Source: Nosema muscidifuracis | Lineage: Eukaryota > Microsporidia > Nosematidae | Direction: 5' to 3' | NCBI GenBank assembly: GCA_028335825.1 | Contig: JAIOKI010000002.1 | Coordinates: 1 to 64,000 of the forward strand | DNA: 64,000 nt | Shown: positions 23,566-34,690 of the stretch, piece by piece | Numbering within the stretch: the first letter of the stretch is position 1 | Layout: each line of letters starts with the position of its first letter | Made by a program: the position numbers and the translations under genes | Notes under the pieces: model-generated | Databases searched by the model: none | The model's input: the letters and a program-made list of their open reading frames with translations, nothing else | What the model was told of the DNA's origin: nothing

Positions 23566-25949
23566 TATCATATTACTTTAATATTCATCATTTATTGATT
23601 ATATTTAATTTTTCAAATAACACAAAATAGATTTAATTCATTATTATCAACTATCTATTATTATATATGGTTGAAATATTTAGAAATAAATTCATTATGG
23701 TACTGCTTTGAATTCATCCAGTGGCGAAGATTGATCCAAGTATATTTCAAAATATAAGGTATTTTTAAGCATAGAAGAATCCCATGATAATTAATGTTAA
23801 TGTTCTATATCTCATCTTCTTGTTTCAAATAAATGCTTGTGATTTTAAAGTATTAGAATAATTCCGTTATTTTTATCTTTCTTTTGTTGTTATATACTTT
23901 CTCATAGTTAAGAGTCTAATTTAATAAACAAAATTAAAGATAAAAATAAATTCGGTAATATCATAATTTAATATAGCTAATAAATCTTATTACTCTGATG
24001 AAATATTAAGTTCTAACAATTGAATATATTCATAATATAGATTATTTGATTCTATTTCTTTTACTTATTATAAATAATAATAAACTTTTAATATTAACAT
24101 ATATAGAATTAATAATTTATAAATATCTGTAAGCTACTAAATTTTAAACTAATTATATAATTAACTTCTTTGAAATTAAGAAAATATAGAAATCTAATCA
24201 TCTTTGACATAATAACATATTTTTCTTCTTTGCTTGTATGGAGAAATATTTACTCAAAGAATAACGAATCAATATAAAACACGAACACAAATTAGTCTTC
24301 TACAATAATAACATGAGTTGTCTCTATATATCATTTAATAACACTAACTAACTCTGATATAATCTTCTTTAATTATCTCATTGATTGTATGTTACAGTTT
24401 TTGTTTATGTAAATGAAAGTAAAAATACATTACTATATTGTATAAATCTAATAATTTTATGTAATTCAGTGTTTCTTTTATGGATGTTTTTTTTAAAACT
24501 TTTATTATAATGAAATAGATATTATAAATAGTAAAAATTTTATATTTTATAGCCTTGTATCATTAATATTTTGTCTTTTAAATATACTTTTTTATTTGAA
24601 TCTATCAAATTATTATATTGAGAATCATCACTTTTGATGCATGTTAATATTTCTTTCTAGGTTGCTTAAACAAATATCTTAGTATGAAAAAAACAATTTT
24701 CTATTAGATAGTCTAATCAAAACTGTCTTTTAATGTAGATATATTTTTTAATTATTTATATATTATAATTCATTAGTAATAAATAATATTTAGTAAATGT
24801 TTAAGAGTATACGTGAAAAAATAACTTTTTATTTCCAGAGATTTAATATTAACCATCTTAAAATTTTATTTAGAATATATCTATAAGTGTTGAACTGGTC
24901 AAAACTGTAATCGAGTAGAAAGTTGAGTTATTAAGTAAATTAACTCTTCAACATTTCTTTTTTTAGTATTATTTATATTTACACATGTCAACAAAATACT
25001 TTTGTAAACTTTATATAAAACTTATAGATTTGCTATATTTCTCAATCAATATATTGATTAACCTATATTAATTACTTATCTAATAATTTTTGTAAAAGAT
25101 ATCTTGGCTTTAAACTGACAAAGTATAAATTTATTCTTTAATGAGTATCTTATCAATTCCATTGCAAAGATTTCATATAGAAAATAATTATAAAAAGGTT
25201 TTTCTTTAACCAGAGCATAGCATCATCAGAATTTTTACAAAATAGAAGACAATTAATCTTTAAGGTCTTATTTTATAGATTCTTTAGAATATTCAAAATA
25301 AGATTCACATTTTTATAAGCTACAAAATATATTAATTCCATTCTTTAAATTTAAAAATCAATGATACTACATAACTTAATACAATTATATGTTAACTTTA
25401 TTTTTTCCGTTTTTTAAACTCTAAAATAAATATAGTCTAAAAAAGATAAATGATACCTAAAGGGGTTAAGAAATATTATTTAAATCAAAATAAAATAAAT
25501 TTTAGTTTATCATACAATTATGTGTATTGTCTCTAAACGAATATTAAATTCAATTTCTATAAATTTTATTTAAGTAGTCTAAATTAAATTTTAATTATAT
25601 CTATCTCGTTTTTTCTTAATATGATTAAATATATGTTGTTAGACAAAAATACATTTAAATTTACTTGTTTTTGTAAATTAAAAATATTAACTTAATAAAT
25701 TCCATACTTAAATTAAACCTTCACTTTTTAATTAAATTTAATATTCTAATCTATTAAAGTACTTAAAATATTATATATATTTTGAGATTAAATTTTAAGA
25801 ATTCAATTATACTTACATGCTTATTTCATATTTTAATTCCAGTTTCGATTATTTAAAAATGTCGAAACATAAATACAATATACTAGTTAACCACACTACA
25901 TCAATTTATAAAAATAAGTTAAGAATTATATTGTATGTGTTCACTTGAT
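23566..25949. other. AT-rich gene-poor spacer
   Basis: No intact frame is recognised in 2.4 kb. A short less AT-rich patch at about 23700-23740 could be an element relic but has no identifiable family. Confidence 0.45.
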
Positions 25950-26290
25950 ATATATTAATAACAAACTTTGAACGATGATATAGAAAAAAACTAAAGATAG
26001 ATGATTAAACTGAAAATTATACAGACAAAAGTCCTCAAGATGATTTAAAAGAGATCAACACTTATAAGCATCCGAAGAGCAAGTTATAAGGATTTTAGTA
26101 CTAATAAGAAAAAATTTAAAATAAAGGAAGCTTTAAATCTGATAGGGTTGATAACATGATTCTATATCTAAATGAATACAATTTATCTTCTGAAAAATAA
26201 TTAAGATTGTTAATTCATTTTGTAACAAACAAATAATTAATGTCTAGAAGAGATTAAAATTTATTATTCAAGTTCAATTATAATAATTAA
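25950..26290 (+). mobile_element. Possible LTR-retroelement gag fossil
   Basis: A plus-strand protein-like run contains a segment resembling the helical core of Ty3/gypsy-type gag (an FKSDRVDNMILYLNEYNL-like stretch near 26130-26185). It is heavily broken and old. No terminal repeats were found, and no pol part follows on this strand. Confidence 0.25.
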
Positions 26291-26429
26291 TATATTTATT
26301 AAATTTTAAACTAATTTTTATAACATTTGTTGTAATGCACCAATAATGATATAAAATTTACATACCTTATAAAAAATGAACTATTATGAATTAAAATATT
26401 CTTCATATGAAAACCGATGATTTCGCAAA

Positions 26430-27000
26430 ATACTTGACAAATTTAGTCCTATATTATGTAATTCTATATGATAAACTGATAGAAAGAAACAAGTTTTTGT
26501 ATAGATGATTATTTTTATAGGTACCAATATAATGATCTCTTGAAAATACTTCAATACAATTTATAAAATAAAGTGGCGGGTATATGCAAACTACAGATTT
26601 CAATGATTTCTTAAATTTCAAATATAGAGCAATACTTGCTGATTCATTATTTATTTCAGCAAATGATATCTATAGTAGTGTTTTTAGAACCCTTTGTGAC
26701 ATTATGAGTTTGGTTCTGTCATAATGACAAGATGTATCATTGATAGTGTAAATGTCTCTATTTTTGGGTAAAGTCTAATAGTATGCTATTTACTAGCATT
26801 TAAGATCCAACTAATTTTTATATTACTTAATTAATTTCAACAGATGGCTGAAGTCTATTCTTAAATGAAGGATTAGATTGAAAAAAGAATATTTTTGATT
26901 GTGATATAGAATATTAAAGATGATTTTTATTGATGAGACTTTTAATTAGTTATATGAAGCATATGTCATACATAGAGATTTCAATAAATAAAGTTTTCCT
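26430..27000 (+). mobile_element. MULE transposase fossil, copy 1
   Basis: The nucleotide sequence around 26600-26810 is shared with 34400-34610 (+) and 40230-40400 (-). The common core includes AGAGCAATACTTGCTGATTC and AATGACAAGATGTATCATT. Translated, it gives an ILAD-type segment like the first catalytic Asp block (I-L-x-D-G-T-F) of Mutator-like (MULE) transposases. The identity rests mainly on copy 3, which has the C-terminal RTNN..EG.N motif. This copy has many stops and phase changes and no terminal inverted repeats were identified. Confidence 0.45.
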
Positions 27001-28079
27001 ATGATATATTATTGTTTTTCGAATAAAAATGAATAAATTTATGTTAATGTCTTCAATATAATTAATTCTTTTTGGTTAATCACCTAGTAGATTTTCTCAA
27101 TTTCTCAAATTACAGGTCTCTTCTTTTCATTTTAGATAGACTATATGAAGATGTGTTCAGAGTTTAGAATTTGTTTCATAATATAGTCAGCACAGACATT
27201 TTTTCATACTTGGTATTGATGATCCCTTCTTCATCTCTAGTTATAATTGATGAATCTTGGAATTACATAAGGATTTTATATACTTTTTTATGATGAAAAC
27301 TTATTAAATTATGTAAAAAAGGAAATTGTATATCATTGTTTGATAGATAAATATAATACTTTTCAAATGGAAATAATAATGCTGACGAATGATTTCTTAA
27401 AATTGAATAATCTAATTAATTTCACTTTCTTGGTGGTTCTATATACTCAGAGATATTCAAATATTGAATAAAGTAAAAATCAATAGAATGATTACAGAAT
27501 TAAAGTCAAAAAAGAAAGAAATAATATGTTGATTATGAAAGAGAGATTATGAGATTACAATGGATCTTTTAATACATGTTTAATTAAGTCAAAAAGAACT
27601 TTTGTGTGGTTTGAAAGGAGCAATTATATTAAATGTTAAATATTTTTTATGGTATTATTTTTTAGATATTTTGAGGGTTTTGTGAAATAACAAACAAATA
27701 AAAAATAAAATTACCCCTATGTTTATTGATATTTTATATACATAATACAAAGCTCTAATATCAAACATCTTAATTTATATTATGAAGAAAAACAACTGAT
27801 GACTGATCAATAAAGAAATAATTCAACTTATGTTTGATAACATTTATAATATATTTATAATGAATTCTAAATTTGAAGAAACATTTATAGATGATCAATT
27901 TATGCTGAGATAATATCTATTTTATAATAATGAAGTTAAGTCAATTGTTCTTAAAACTATGAAATTACTAAGTTCATGATATAAAGATTATGATAAATTT
28001 TCAAATACATTTTTTTTAGATAATATAGCTGAAGAGGTCTAGTAAATTATAGAAATGTTTCTCCTTAATTAAGAACTTC
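27001..28079. other. Decayed spacer between transposon fossils
   Basis: Stop-rich frames on the plus strand (for example near 27290-27420) have protein-like composition but no recognised family. They may be the rest of the MULE or another element. Confidence 0.35.
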
Positions 28080-29560
28080 TTCTTTTATGATCCCTGTATT
28101 TTTTAATTCTTTGATATATAATACTTCATAAAGTATTTCATATCCTAAACTTAGACAAGACATTCATTCTCACTTATGCTAGTGTTGTTTTTTCTTCATT
28201 TCAGAATTGATATAAAATGCTTCTAATATAAACAGATCGTTATAATATGTCTGGTTTAATTCTATTTGTTTACGTAAATATCTTTAAATATTTCTTCATA
28301 TTTGATGTTCTAATTATAATCGACCTTTCATTTTATTATATGATATAACTGCTTTGAAATGACTACACATCTAGTAATAAATTTCATTGAATAATTAATC
28401 ATTTATGTAGTTTTCTTATTCGTTGTAACTTTGAATTTCTTGTATTAATGACTTATCTTTCTTGATTATAGAACATATCCTGATCTCAATATTCTTTTTT
28501 TAGTTTAGTGTTAGATTATTCTTTTCTACAATTTTAATTAATTTTTTGAATTCATGTCATGTTCTTCATGATTATCTATATATAATAATATCATCTATAT
28601 AGACAATACAAGATTTACAAATTTTTATCCCCTTAAAATATTATCCATATAATTCTGAAAAATGGTTAATCCTTTTCATTCATATAGTAAATGTTTATAT
28701 CTAAATGATGTTTTTTAAAGATCTTTTTATAAAATCATAATATTAAAAAATCATCTTTCAAGTCTATATTAGTAAATTATTTATTACTTTTAATTTAAGA
28801 ATTAAATGTTCTATATCTATCTATATCTACTATTTTGTTATGATCTATCAAGTTTAATATTAATATCACCCTCATATTAGAATTAATAAAACTCTTATAT
28901 TTTTATCCATGTTTATTTTGATTCTATATTATAATATTTCGATAACAGAAACTTTAATACTTCTTCCGTATCATCTTTATATTTTTTAAAAAATATTGTT
29001 ATTCTTCTCTACATTTCTATCATTAGACTAGATAAATATTTTATGTTCTTATTTATGGTTTTCTAAGGTATAATATAAAACTTTAGAAAATATTCTTTCT
29101 TTTTATAATATATATCTTAAATTTCTTTTCAAGGTATTTTCACTCTTTTATAAATTGAAGAGAATATGAACATATACATCATGCTAGTATCAAATACTAC
29201 TTTATTTTTTAGTTTTGTAGATATATCAAATATTCTACATTTAATATTTTATTATACTACCTTTACTTTTATATCGATATTTCTTCTTGATTCATAATAC
29301 TTATTTTATAAATATTCTTCTTTACTATATATTGATTATTTGTTAAATCTTGAATTAATTACATCATCAATTTTCTCTTTATTTATCATTTTGTTGTTAT
29401 TCATTTCAAGTATATTATTTAATGTCAGTATATATGTTTTACTATGAAATATTCTTTTCTAACTCCACAAATAATAATTTTATTGAAACATACCCTACTA
29501 TCATATTAATTTGTTATATAAAATTATTTAATTTATCAATAGTAGATCAGTATATCCAAT
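28080..29560 (-). mobile_element. Ty3/gypsy retrotransposon pol fossil
   Basis: Translating the minus strand gives reverse transcriptase landmarks in the right order going down in coordinate: a palm segment with LKDDF near 28760, and the catalytic CIVYIDDIIIY block near 28590. The YIDD box followed by a helix with EFKKLI is typical of Ty3/gypsy. The element is old and broken in many places. Neither LTRs nor a clear gag or integrase could be assigned to it. Confidence 0.6.
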
Positions 29561-29659
29561 AGAATATTTTTAGACTAATTTAAGTCTAATTATGTATGAA
29601 CTGATCCAATGATAATTCATAAAATATTCCCTTAAAAAGAATTCTACTTTAAGACTATA

Positions 29660-29681
29660 ATTATGCATTTCATTGCATAAT
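29660..29681. promoter_or_regulatory. 8-bp inverted repeat upstream of the homeodomain gene
   Basis: ATTATGCA (29660-29667) and TGCATAAT (29674-29681) form a perfect inverted repeat with a 6-base spacer, ending about 43 bases before the ATG. Each arm carries an ATTA/TAAT core, the general target of Q50 homeodomains, so it is a plausible operator and possibly an autoregulatory site. This is inference; such cores are common in AT-rich DNA. Confidence 0.35.
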
Positions 29682-29696
29682 CATCTCCTTTCTAAG

Positions 29697-29705
29697 TATA
29701 AAAAG
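29697..29705 (+). promoter_or_regulatory. TATA-like box
   Basis: TATAAAAAG lies 20-28 bases before the homeodomain gene's ATG. The usual CC or CCC motif is missing at this gene, so this box may be the core promoter. Confidence 0.35.
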
Positions 29706-29724
29706 AAAAACTTTCTTTATTTCT

Positions 29725-29991
29725 ATGAGCAAGAAAACTCTTAATTTCATTGACCAAGAAAATGAAATTTTAGAGTCATATTCCTCCTCTAATAAAAAAC
29801 CAAAATTTAGATATAAATATAGTAAAATGGAGGAGGAATATTTGGAAGAGTTTTTTCGAAATAATCCCTATCCTAATAAAATGGATAAGATAGGGATCAA
29901 CATACGAACAAGGATACCTATTAGTAACTTAAAAATATGGTTTCAAAATAGGAGATCCAAAGAAAAACATAAAAGAAAGAATATGTCTTGA
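29725..29991 (+). CDS. Homeodomain transcription factor, 88 aa
   Basis: A DNA-binding protein that is almost nothing but a homeodomain. The 60-residue domain spans about residues 25-84: helix I has L16 and F20 equivalents (Leu40, Phe44), and the recognition helix is NLKIWFQNRRSKEKHK (69-83). The invariant Trp48, Phe49, Asn51 and Arg53 are Trp72, Phe73, Asn75 and Arg77. Position 50 is Gln74, which usually favours TAATTA/TAATTG-like sites. The N-terminal arm and last residues are very basic. Small homeodomain proteins form a known family in microsporidia. It is intact although surrounded by transposon fossils, which suggests it is under selection. The first in-frame ATG is used; a TATA-like box lies upstream. 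Confidence 0.93.
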   Translation: MSKKTLNFIDQENEILESYSSSNKKPKFRYKYSKMEEEYLEEFFRNNPYPNKMDKIGINIRTRIPISNLKIWFQNRRSKEKHKRKNMS

Positions 29992-30649
29992 ATCCATAAT
30001 CTTAAAATAAATAAATATTCATGTAAATATTTTTAGGTTTTTTCAATATTAAAAATTAAATTCATCATAAATATTATTTTGAATATTAGTTAAATTACAA
30101 AATGTTGTAATTTAAGATACTTGATTTTTGTAAATATAGAATATCTAAACTTATTAATTAAGAGTTAGTTTTTATATCTTTAGGAAAGTAATTCTTTTGA
30201 GTTTTTAGTTATATAAAAACGACACTATATTTCTAATAGAATCTTAAATAATTTAAATTTAAAACTATCTTTATAATGTATTACAATAAAATCTTTTGTA
30301 TTTTACATAGATTTTCTAAATTCAGTAATATTTCTAGGTTCTTTAATTACACCAAAATATTAATAATCATAAAATTTTCTTTACTATATTTATAATCATC
30401 AAAATTTAATAATTATAACTTTTTTCTTTTTAGCATCCTTTTTTATTACTTGCATATATATTTCTCTACTTTGTTCATTCTTGTTCCATATTGTATAGCT
30501 TTATTTGGAAATGATCATAGATTCATCAAATTGTATTTCTCAATAAAAATTTATTCTTATCATCATTTACTGAAAGATCTTTACTCAAATAAAATGAGTA
30601 ATTTACTAAATCTGTATCTAAGAAAGGAATCTTTGCTTCAAAATTATTA
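29992..30649. other. AT-rich spacer
   Basis: Nothing is recognised apart from a short plus-strand hydrophobic frame beginning near 30450 without an ATG, which I reject as a gene. Confidence 0.45.
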
Positions 30650-31180
30650 TTAGATATTACTGCTTAACATAATTGGGGTTTAATGATATAAAATTCCTCT
30701 CCAGATGAATAATTTCAATCAACAAATAAATTTTCTACATTCATTCCCTTTAAATCACAATTTATTTTCTTTAAAAGTCTTCATAATCAAGTCTAACAAT
30801 ATATGATTTACCATGTCATATTTCAATTATTTTACCCAAATCCAATAATCTACCCTTGGAGTATTTATTACATCCACTCAGATTCTTCTTCTTAGTTAGC
30901 TCTTTAAACTCTTTTTCCTAAGTTTGTCTATTTTTTCCTCCTTACACGTATTTCTGATAATAAAAATTTTCAAATTCCTAGAAGCTCTTTCAAAAATCTC
31001 TCTTCTCAAGCTTTTTTTTCAACTCTATATAACTCTAACGTATACATAATAATCTCTAGTTCTCTAAAACTATTTTGGCCTCTTAGCCATAGTCATCACT
31101 TGACAATTTGGTTTTTAGTATCACCCCCATATAAGTACTTGAATTTAATTTGAGTTATATAATAGAATATAAGATTGTTT
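30650..31180 (-). mobile_element. Possible LTR-retroelement integrase-tail fossil
   Basis: The minus strand encodes a basic, Arg/Lys-rich run followed by a segment of the type seen at the C-terminus of Ty3-like integrases (a small beta-barrel pattern ending in HGKSYIVRLDYEDF). It is badly broken and old. It lies upstream of the pol fossil at 28080-29560 in the transcription sense, so it belongs to a different insertion. Confidence 0.25.
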
Positions 31181-31221
31181 CAAGAAAAAATTACTATTAT
31201 AAAAGAAAAGCATCAAAATTT

Positions 31222-33583
31222 CAATCCAATAATTCATATTGCTCACCATTAAATTTCTGCTTGTAGAGCATGAAAAAAATAAAAGAAGTTATTATTTTAT
31301 GACACAAATTACTAAATACTGTATTTTAATTTAATTAATAGTTAAAATTAAGATAAATTGTTTAATTAATATTTCGTCTATTAATACAAAACATTTTTTT
31401 AATATTTTTATGCCTAGGTCCTTTCATAATATATTTAATATCAGAAAACATTTCTTCATAAATATCGTATCCATATTTAGCATTATTTTCTTTTTGATAA
31501 ATCTTCGAAAGGAATTCATTTATGCAAAGAATAATGTGATCAAAAGTATTCTTTGATTTATTTTTTACACTTTTGATGAATTTAAATAGCATCTTTGTAT
31601 CTTTAGAAAAATTATCAGTGATTTTCTTCTCATACATCTCACATATTTCAAAATACATTAATAGATCAAAATATATGCTCGAAATATTATTATGATGATA
31701 ACTAATTTCATCAATGATAAACTGAGAAAGTTTCTTGTAATATTCAGATTTAGAATTATCATTTTCTTTGATTAATTTAGGATTAACGTAATCAAGATTT
31801 AGTTTATTATCACATTTTTCAACTAAACCTAAGATGAATAGAATTTCATACATTATCAAATTTCTAGCTTTTCCTGTATTAGATAGAATACTTATTAAAA
31901 TATCCTTGTATAATTTACTATCTTTTATAAGATAAAAAAATCTTAAAATATTTTCAAATTTTTCTACACTGCTACTTCCACAAGTTTTGAAAAAAATCTT
32001 CATTTCTTCAAAAACACCTTCATCGATACAATTATGCTTTTTATTGTCAGAATTTTTAACATAATAATGCGTGTTTATATATATTTTATTATTAAACAAT
32101 CCCACTTGTAGGTTTTGATGGTCTTTTTTACTAGAGTTAGATACAGACTCAAAATACTCATAAGGATCATCTTGATCAAACAAGCTATTTTCATTAGATT
32201 CAATTATTTTTCTGCATTTCTCAAATTTTCTTACTCTTGACTTAACTATATTATCTTCTCTATCAATATAAATACGGGAAATATTTATTAATGATAATAA
32301 TCGTAATATTTCGTTTAATTCTTTTCGCTTAAAATAGTAGTAATTTTTTAGATAATACTCAAGATATTTTTTATAATTAAATTCATTCATATTAATATTG
32401 TATATAAATATATTATCACTATATTGAGTTAAACAAAATTTAAATTCAAAATGATCACAACCTTTTGAATAGCTTAGATTTGAAATAAATTCACTAGTAT
32501 AGTCTGAGTCTTTTGAAGATGGATTATTTTTCACGTCTTCATTGTATGTTAAGAATGACTTAGTAACTTCATTATTATTAATATAATGAGAATAATTTGA
32601 AAGATTTTTCATTAAATTATAGATTATATCTCTATATTCACTAGTTTCTTTATTTTTTACAATATAAAAGGACTTATTTTTATCTCTGAATTCGTAAACA
32701 ATTTTAACAAGTTTTTTTTTCAATTCATCTTTCAATTCAAATTTTTCATCTAGGTACTTATTGAAGCTTATAGTAATTTCTCTTGTTAAATATAGTAATG
32801 TATCGTATCTTGTGATAACAATCCGTGATTTACAAATCTTTAGTACATGCATTGGAAGATTACAGTCTTTGCTTATAAATTCAAAATCTTCTGATTCAGC
32901 TTTCTTCAAAATTATTTTAGATAAATCTTCTAGTATTTCTTTTTTCAGTTTAGATGTAGCAATTGATATTAAATGTAGTAAACCAAAAAAATTCATGATG
33001 GTGTAAAAAATTTCAAATTTATATTTTTTTAAATAAATTAATTTTTTTTAATTTAAAATTGATAAATAAAAAATCATAGATATGTTAGAAATAAAGGAAT
33101 AAAGAATTCTTATTTTTGTATTTAAATTGAATAATTTTTAATTTAACATTTGTTAAGATATATTTATGAAATATTATATTTTAGTTACAAAAAATAATAA
33201 ATTTATGATTTTAAATATAATATTTTATTTTTATGTAATTGTTGTGTAATCTTAATTTAAAAAAAAATTATTTATATTAAAAATATATCAAACATTTGTT
33301 TATGTCAGGCAAAGAAATAATAATTTTTATGTGTCATCAGAATGCTTATGATTAAAGAAATTAAATTTTATAAATTCAAGATGTTTGATTGATAATAATA
33401 AATTAAAAATTCAATATTTAAATTCTGAGTTTATAATTTATAATATGAGAGTGAAAAAATGTAAATACTCCAATAAATTATATAACAATATTGTTTGATA
33501 ATTTAAATACTTTATTATTGTTAGAAGAGTAGAATATCATCTTTTATTTATAGTTGATTATACATAGATAAATTGATTGTTTC
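31222..33583 (-). repeat. Duplicated block B, copy 1 (2.36 kb)
   Basis: This block aligns in the same orientation with 61612-63983. Similarity begins sharply at AATCCAATAATTCAT in both, covers 3' flank, gene and about 590 bp of 5' flank, and ends at AAATTGATTGTTTC in both. Both borders are abrupt. Confidence 0.88.
31362..32996 (-). CDS. Secreted orphan protein family B, 544 aa
   Basis: Residues 1-15 (MNFFGLLHLISIATS) form a signal peptide. The rest is a long, largely helical, Lys/Asn/Ile/Tyr-rich protein with no clear membrane segment. Conserved blocks shared with the 541-residue protein at 48151 are co-linear: LKDELKKKL (88-96) against LKDSLKAKI (88-96), LMKNLSNYS (128-136) against FLKNLSSYT (129-137), and a leucine-rich region around 345-390. 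A cysteine pair lies at about 336-345 (FFKTCGSSS). The ATG is preceded by ACACCATC, a CC motif. A broken second copy is at 61752-63417. No known domain; an exported helical-repeat protein is the most I can say. Confidence 0.87.
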   Translation of the reverse strand: MNFFGLLHLISIATSKLKKEILEDLSKIILKKAESEDFEFISKDCNLPMHVLKICKSRIVITRYDTLLYLTREITISFNKYLDEKFELKDELKKKLVKIVYEFRDKNKSFYIVKNKETSEYRDIIYNLMKNLSNYSHYINNNEVTKSFLTYNEDVKNNPSSKDSDYTSEFISNLSYSKGCDHFEFKFCLTQYSDNIFIYNINMNEFNYKKYLEYYLKNYYYFKRKELNEILRLLSLINISRIYIDREDNIVKSRVRKFEKCRKIIESNENSLFDQDDPYEYFESVSNSSKKDHQNLQVGLFNNKIYINTHYYVKNSDNKKHNCIDEGVFEEMKIFFKTCGSSSVEKFENILRFFYLIKDSKLYKDILISILSNTGKARNLIMYEILFILGLVEKCDNKLNLDYVNPKLIKENDNSKSEYYKKLSQFIIDEISYHHNNISSIYFDLLMYFEICEMYEKKITDNFSKDTKMLFKFIKSVKNKSKNTFDHIILCINEFLSKIYQKENNAKYGYDIYEEMFSDIKYIMKGPRHKNIKKMFCINRRNIN

Positions 33584-33989
33584 TTTGTAATTTATTAATA
33601 TTAAACATATATTTAATATGAAGTGAGTAATTTAAAAAATATAATTTTGTAAATTAAATTAATAATTCACATTTCTAAAAATTTTATGTGGTTAGAAAAA
33701 TAATTCAAACAAAATTCCAGCCAAAATTCAAATTCAAAACTTAATATGTATGAATATTGTGCATATAAAATGTTACGCTATATCAAGACTTAACAAAGAA
33801 AATTGGAATGATCCTTCTACAATTTTTATAGAATAATAATTTATGTTATTATCTTACGATAAGCCACGTGGTCATAACAAAATTTATAATATAATAATAT
33901 AACATAGCAGAATATTTTTTGTATTTGTTTGTAATTAATTCATTTATTATGTTTTTTTTTCTTAATGCTCTAAATTTATTATGAGCTAC
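33584..33989. other. AT-rich spacer
   Basis: No gene or repeat is recognised between duplicated block B and the MULE fossil. Confidence 0.45.
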
Positions 33990-34690
33990 TCACACATGAA
34001 TTCTGTTGATGCAGAATTTATTAATTATTCTATATAATATAATTACTTAGTCCTAAATGTCATTCGAACTGATTTCTAAGAATACTTGTTATTATACCAG
34101 ACTTTATTTTAAACATACCTTTAGATCACTACTCTACAGGAACCATACATTCTTTGTTAATATTTTCAGTAATATTCCATAATGTCAAATAAATTACCCC
34201 TTTATTATGAATTTCTATTGAATAAACAAAATAAAGGAAATGAAATCTTAGACATACATTATTACATCAATAGACAAAGGGGACAATGTACCAATAGAAA
34301 AAATTATTGTCAATTCTTCAGTTTATATCGTAATGCAAAAGCAACCATTTTTGATGTTGACTTATTAAATCAAGTTTTAAGTATATACACACTACTGATT
34401 TCTTAAATTGTAAATGAAGAGCAATACTTGCTAATTCATTATTTGTATAAACTACATTATAGGCTTGTTTATGAAACAATGGCAAGAATTGTATTATTTT
34501 ATACTGTAAAAGTCTCTATATATGGATTGAAATCTGATTGTATGCTATTTACAAGTATTTTAGATTCAGATAATTTTGATATTACTAAATTTTACTTACC
34601 ATATGACAAAAACTTCATCTTATTTGTAAATAAAAGATGGTCGTTGTTTGTGATAAACTACCTGATATTCAGAAAATCATGAACAAATAT
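33990..34690 (+). mobile_element. MULE transposase fossil, copy 2
   Basis: Two adjacent open stretches, 34182-34406 and 34428-34682, keep the same phase order as the related copies at 26430-27000 and 39680-40590. The first carries a Cys-containing segment (GQCTNRKNYC) that could be the remains of an N-terminal zinc-binding domain common in MULEs. The second starts in the block matching the ILAD catalytic segment and runs into an FDIT..YLP segment that copy 3 also has. It is the least broken of the three copies but has lost continuity. No terminal inverted repeats were found. Confidence 0.45.

Noticed and set aside
30450-30653. 67-codon plus-strand hydrophobic frame
   Set aside because: No ATG at its start, no CC motif, and it sits in decayed DNA next to an integrase-like fossil on the other strand.
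32761-33006. 81-codon plus-strand frame
   Set aside because: Antisense shadow of the family B gene.
34182-34690. Possible B-family DNA polymerase (Polinton-like) motif
   Set aside because: The segment that suggested it is shared with two fossils, one of which carries the MULE signature, so MULE is the better reading.
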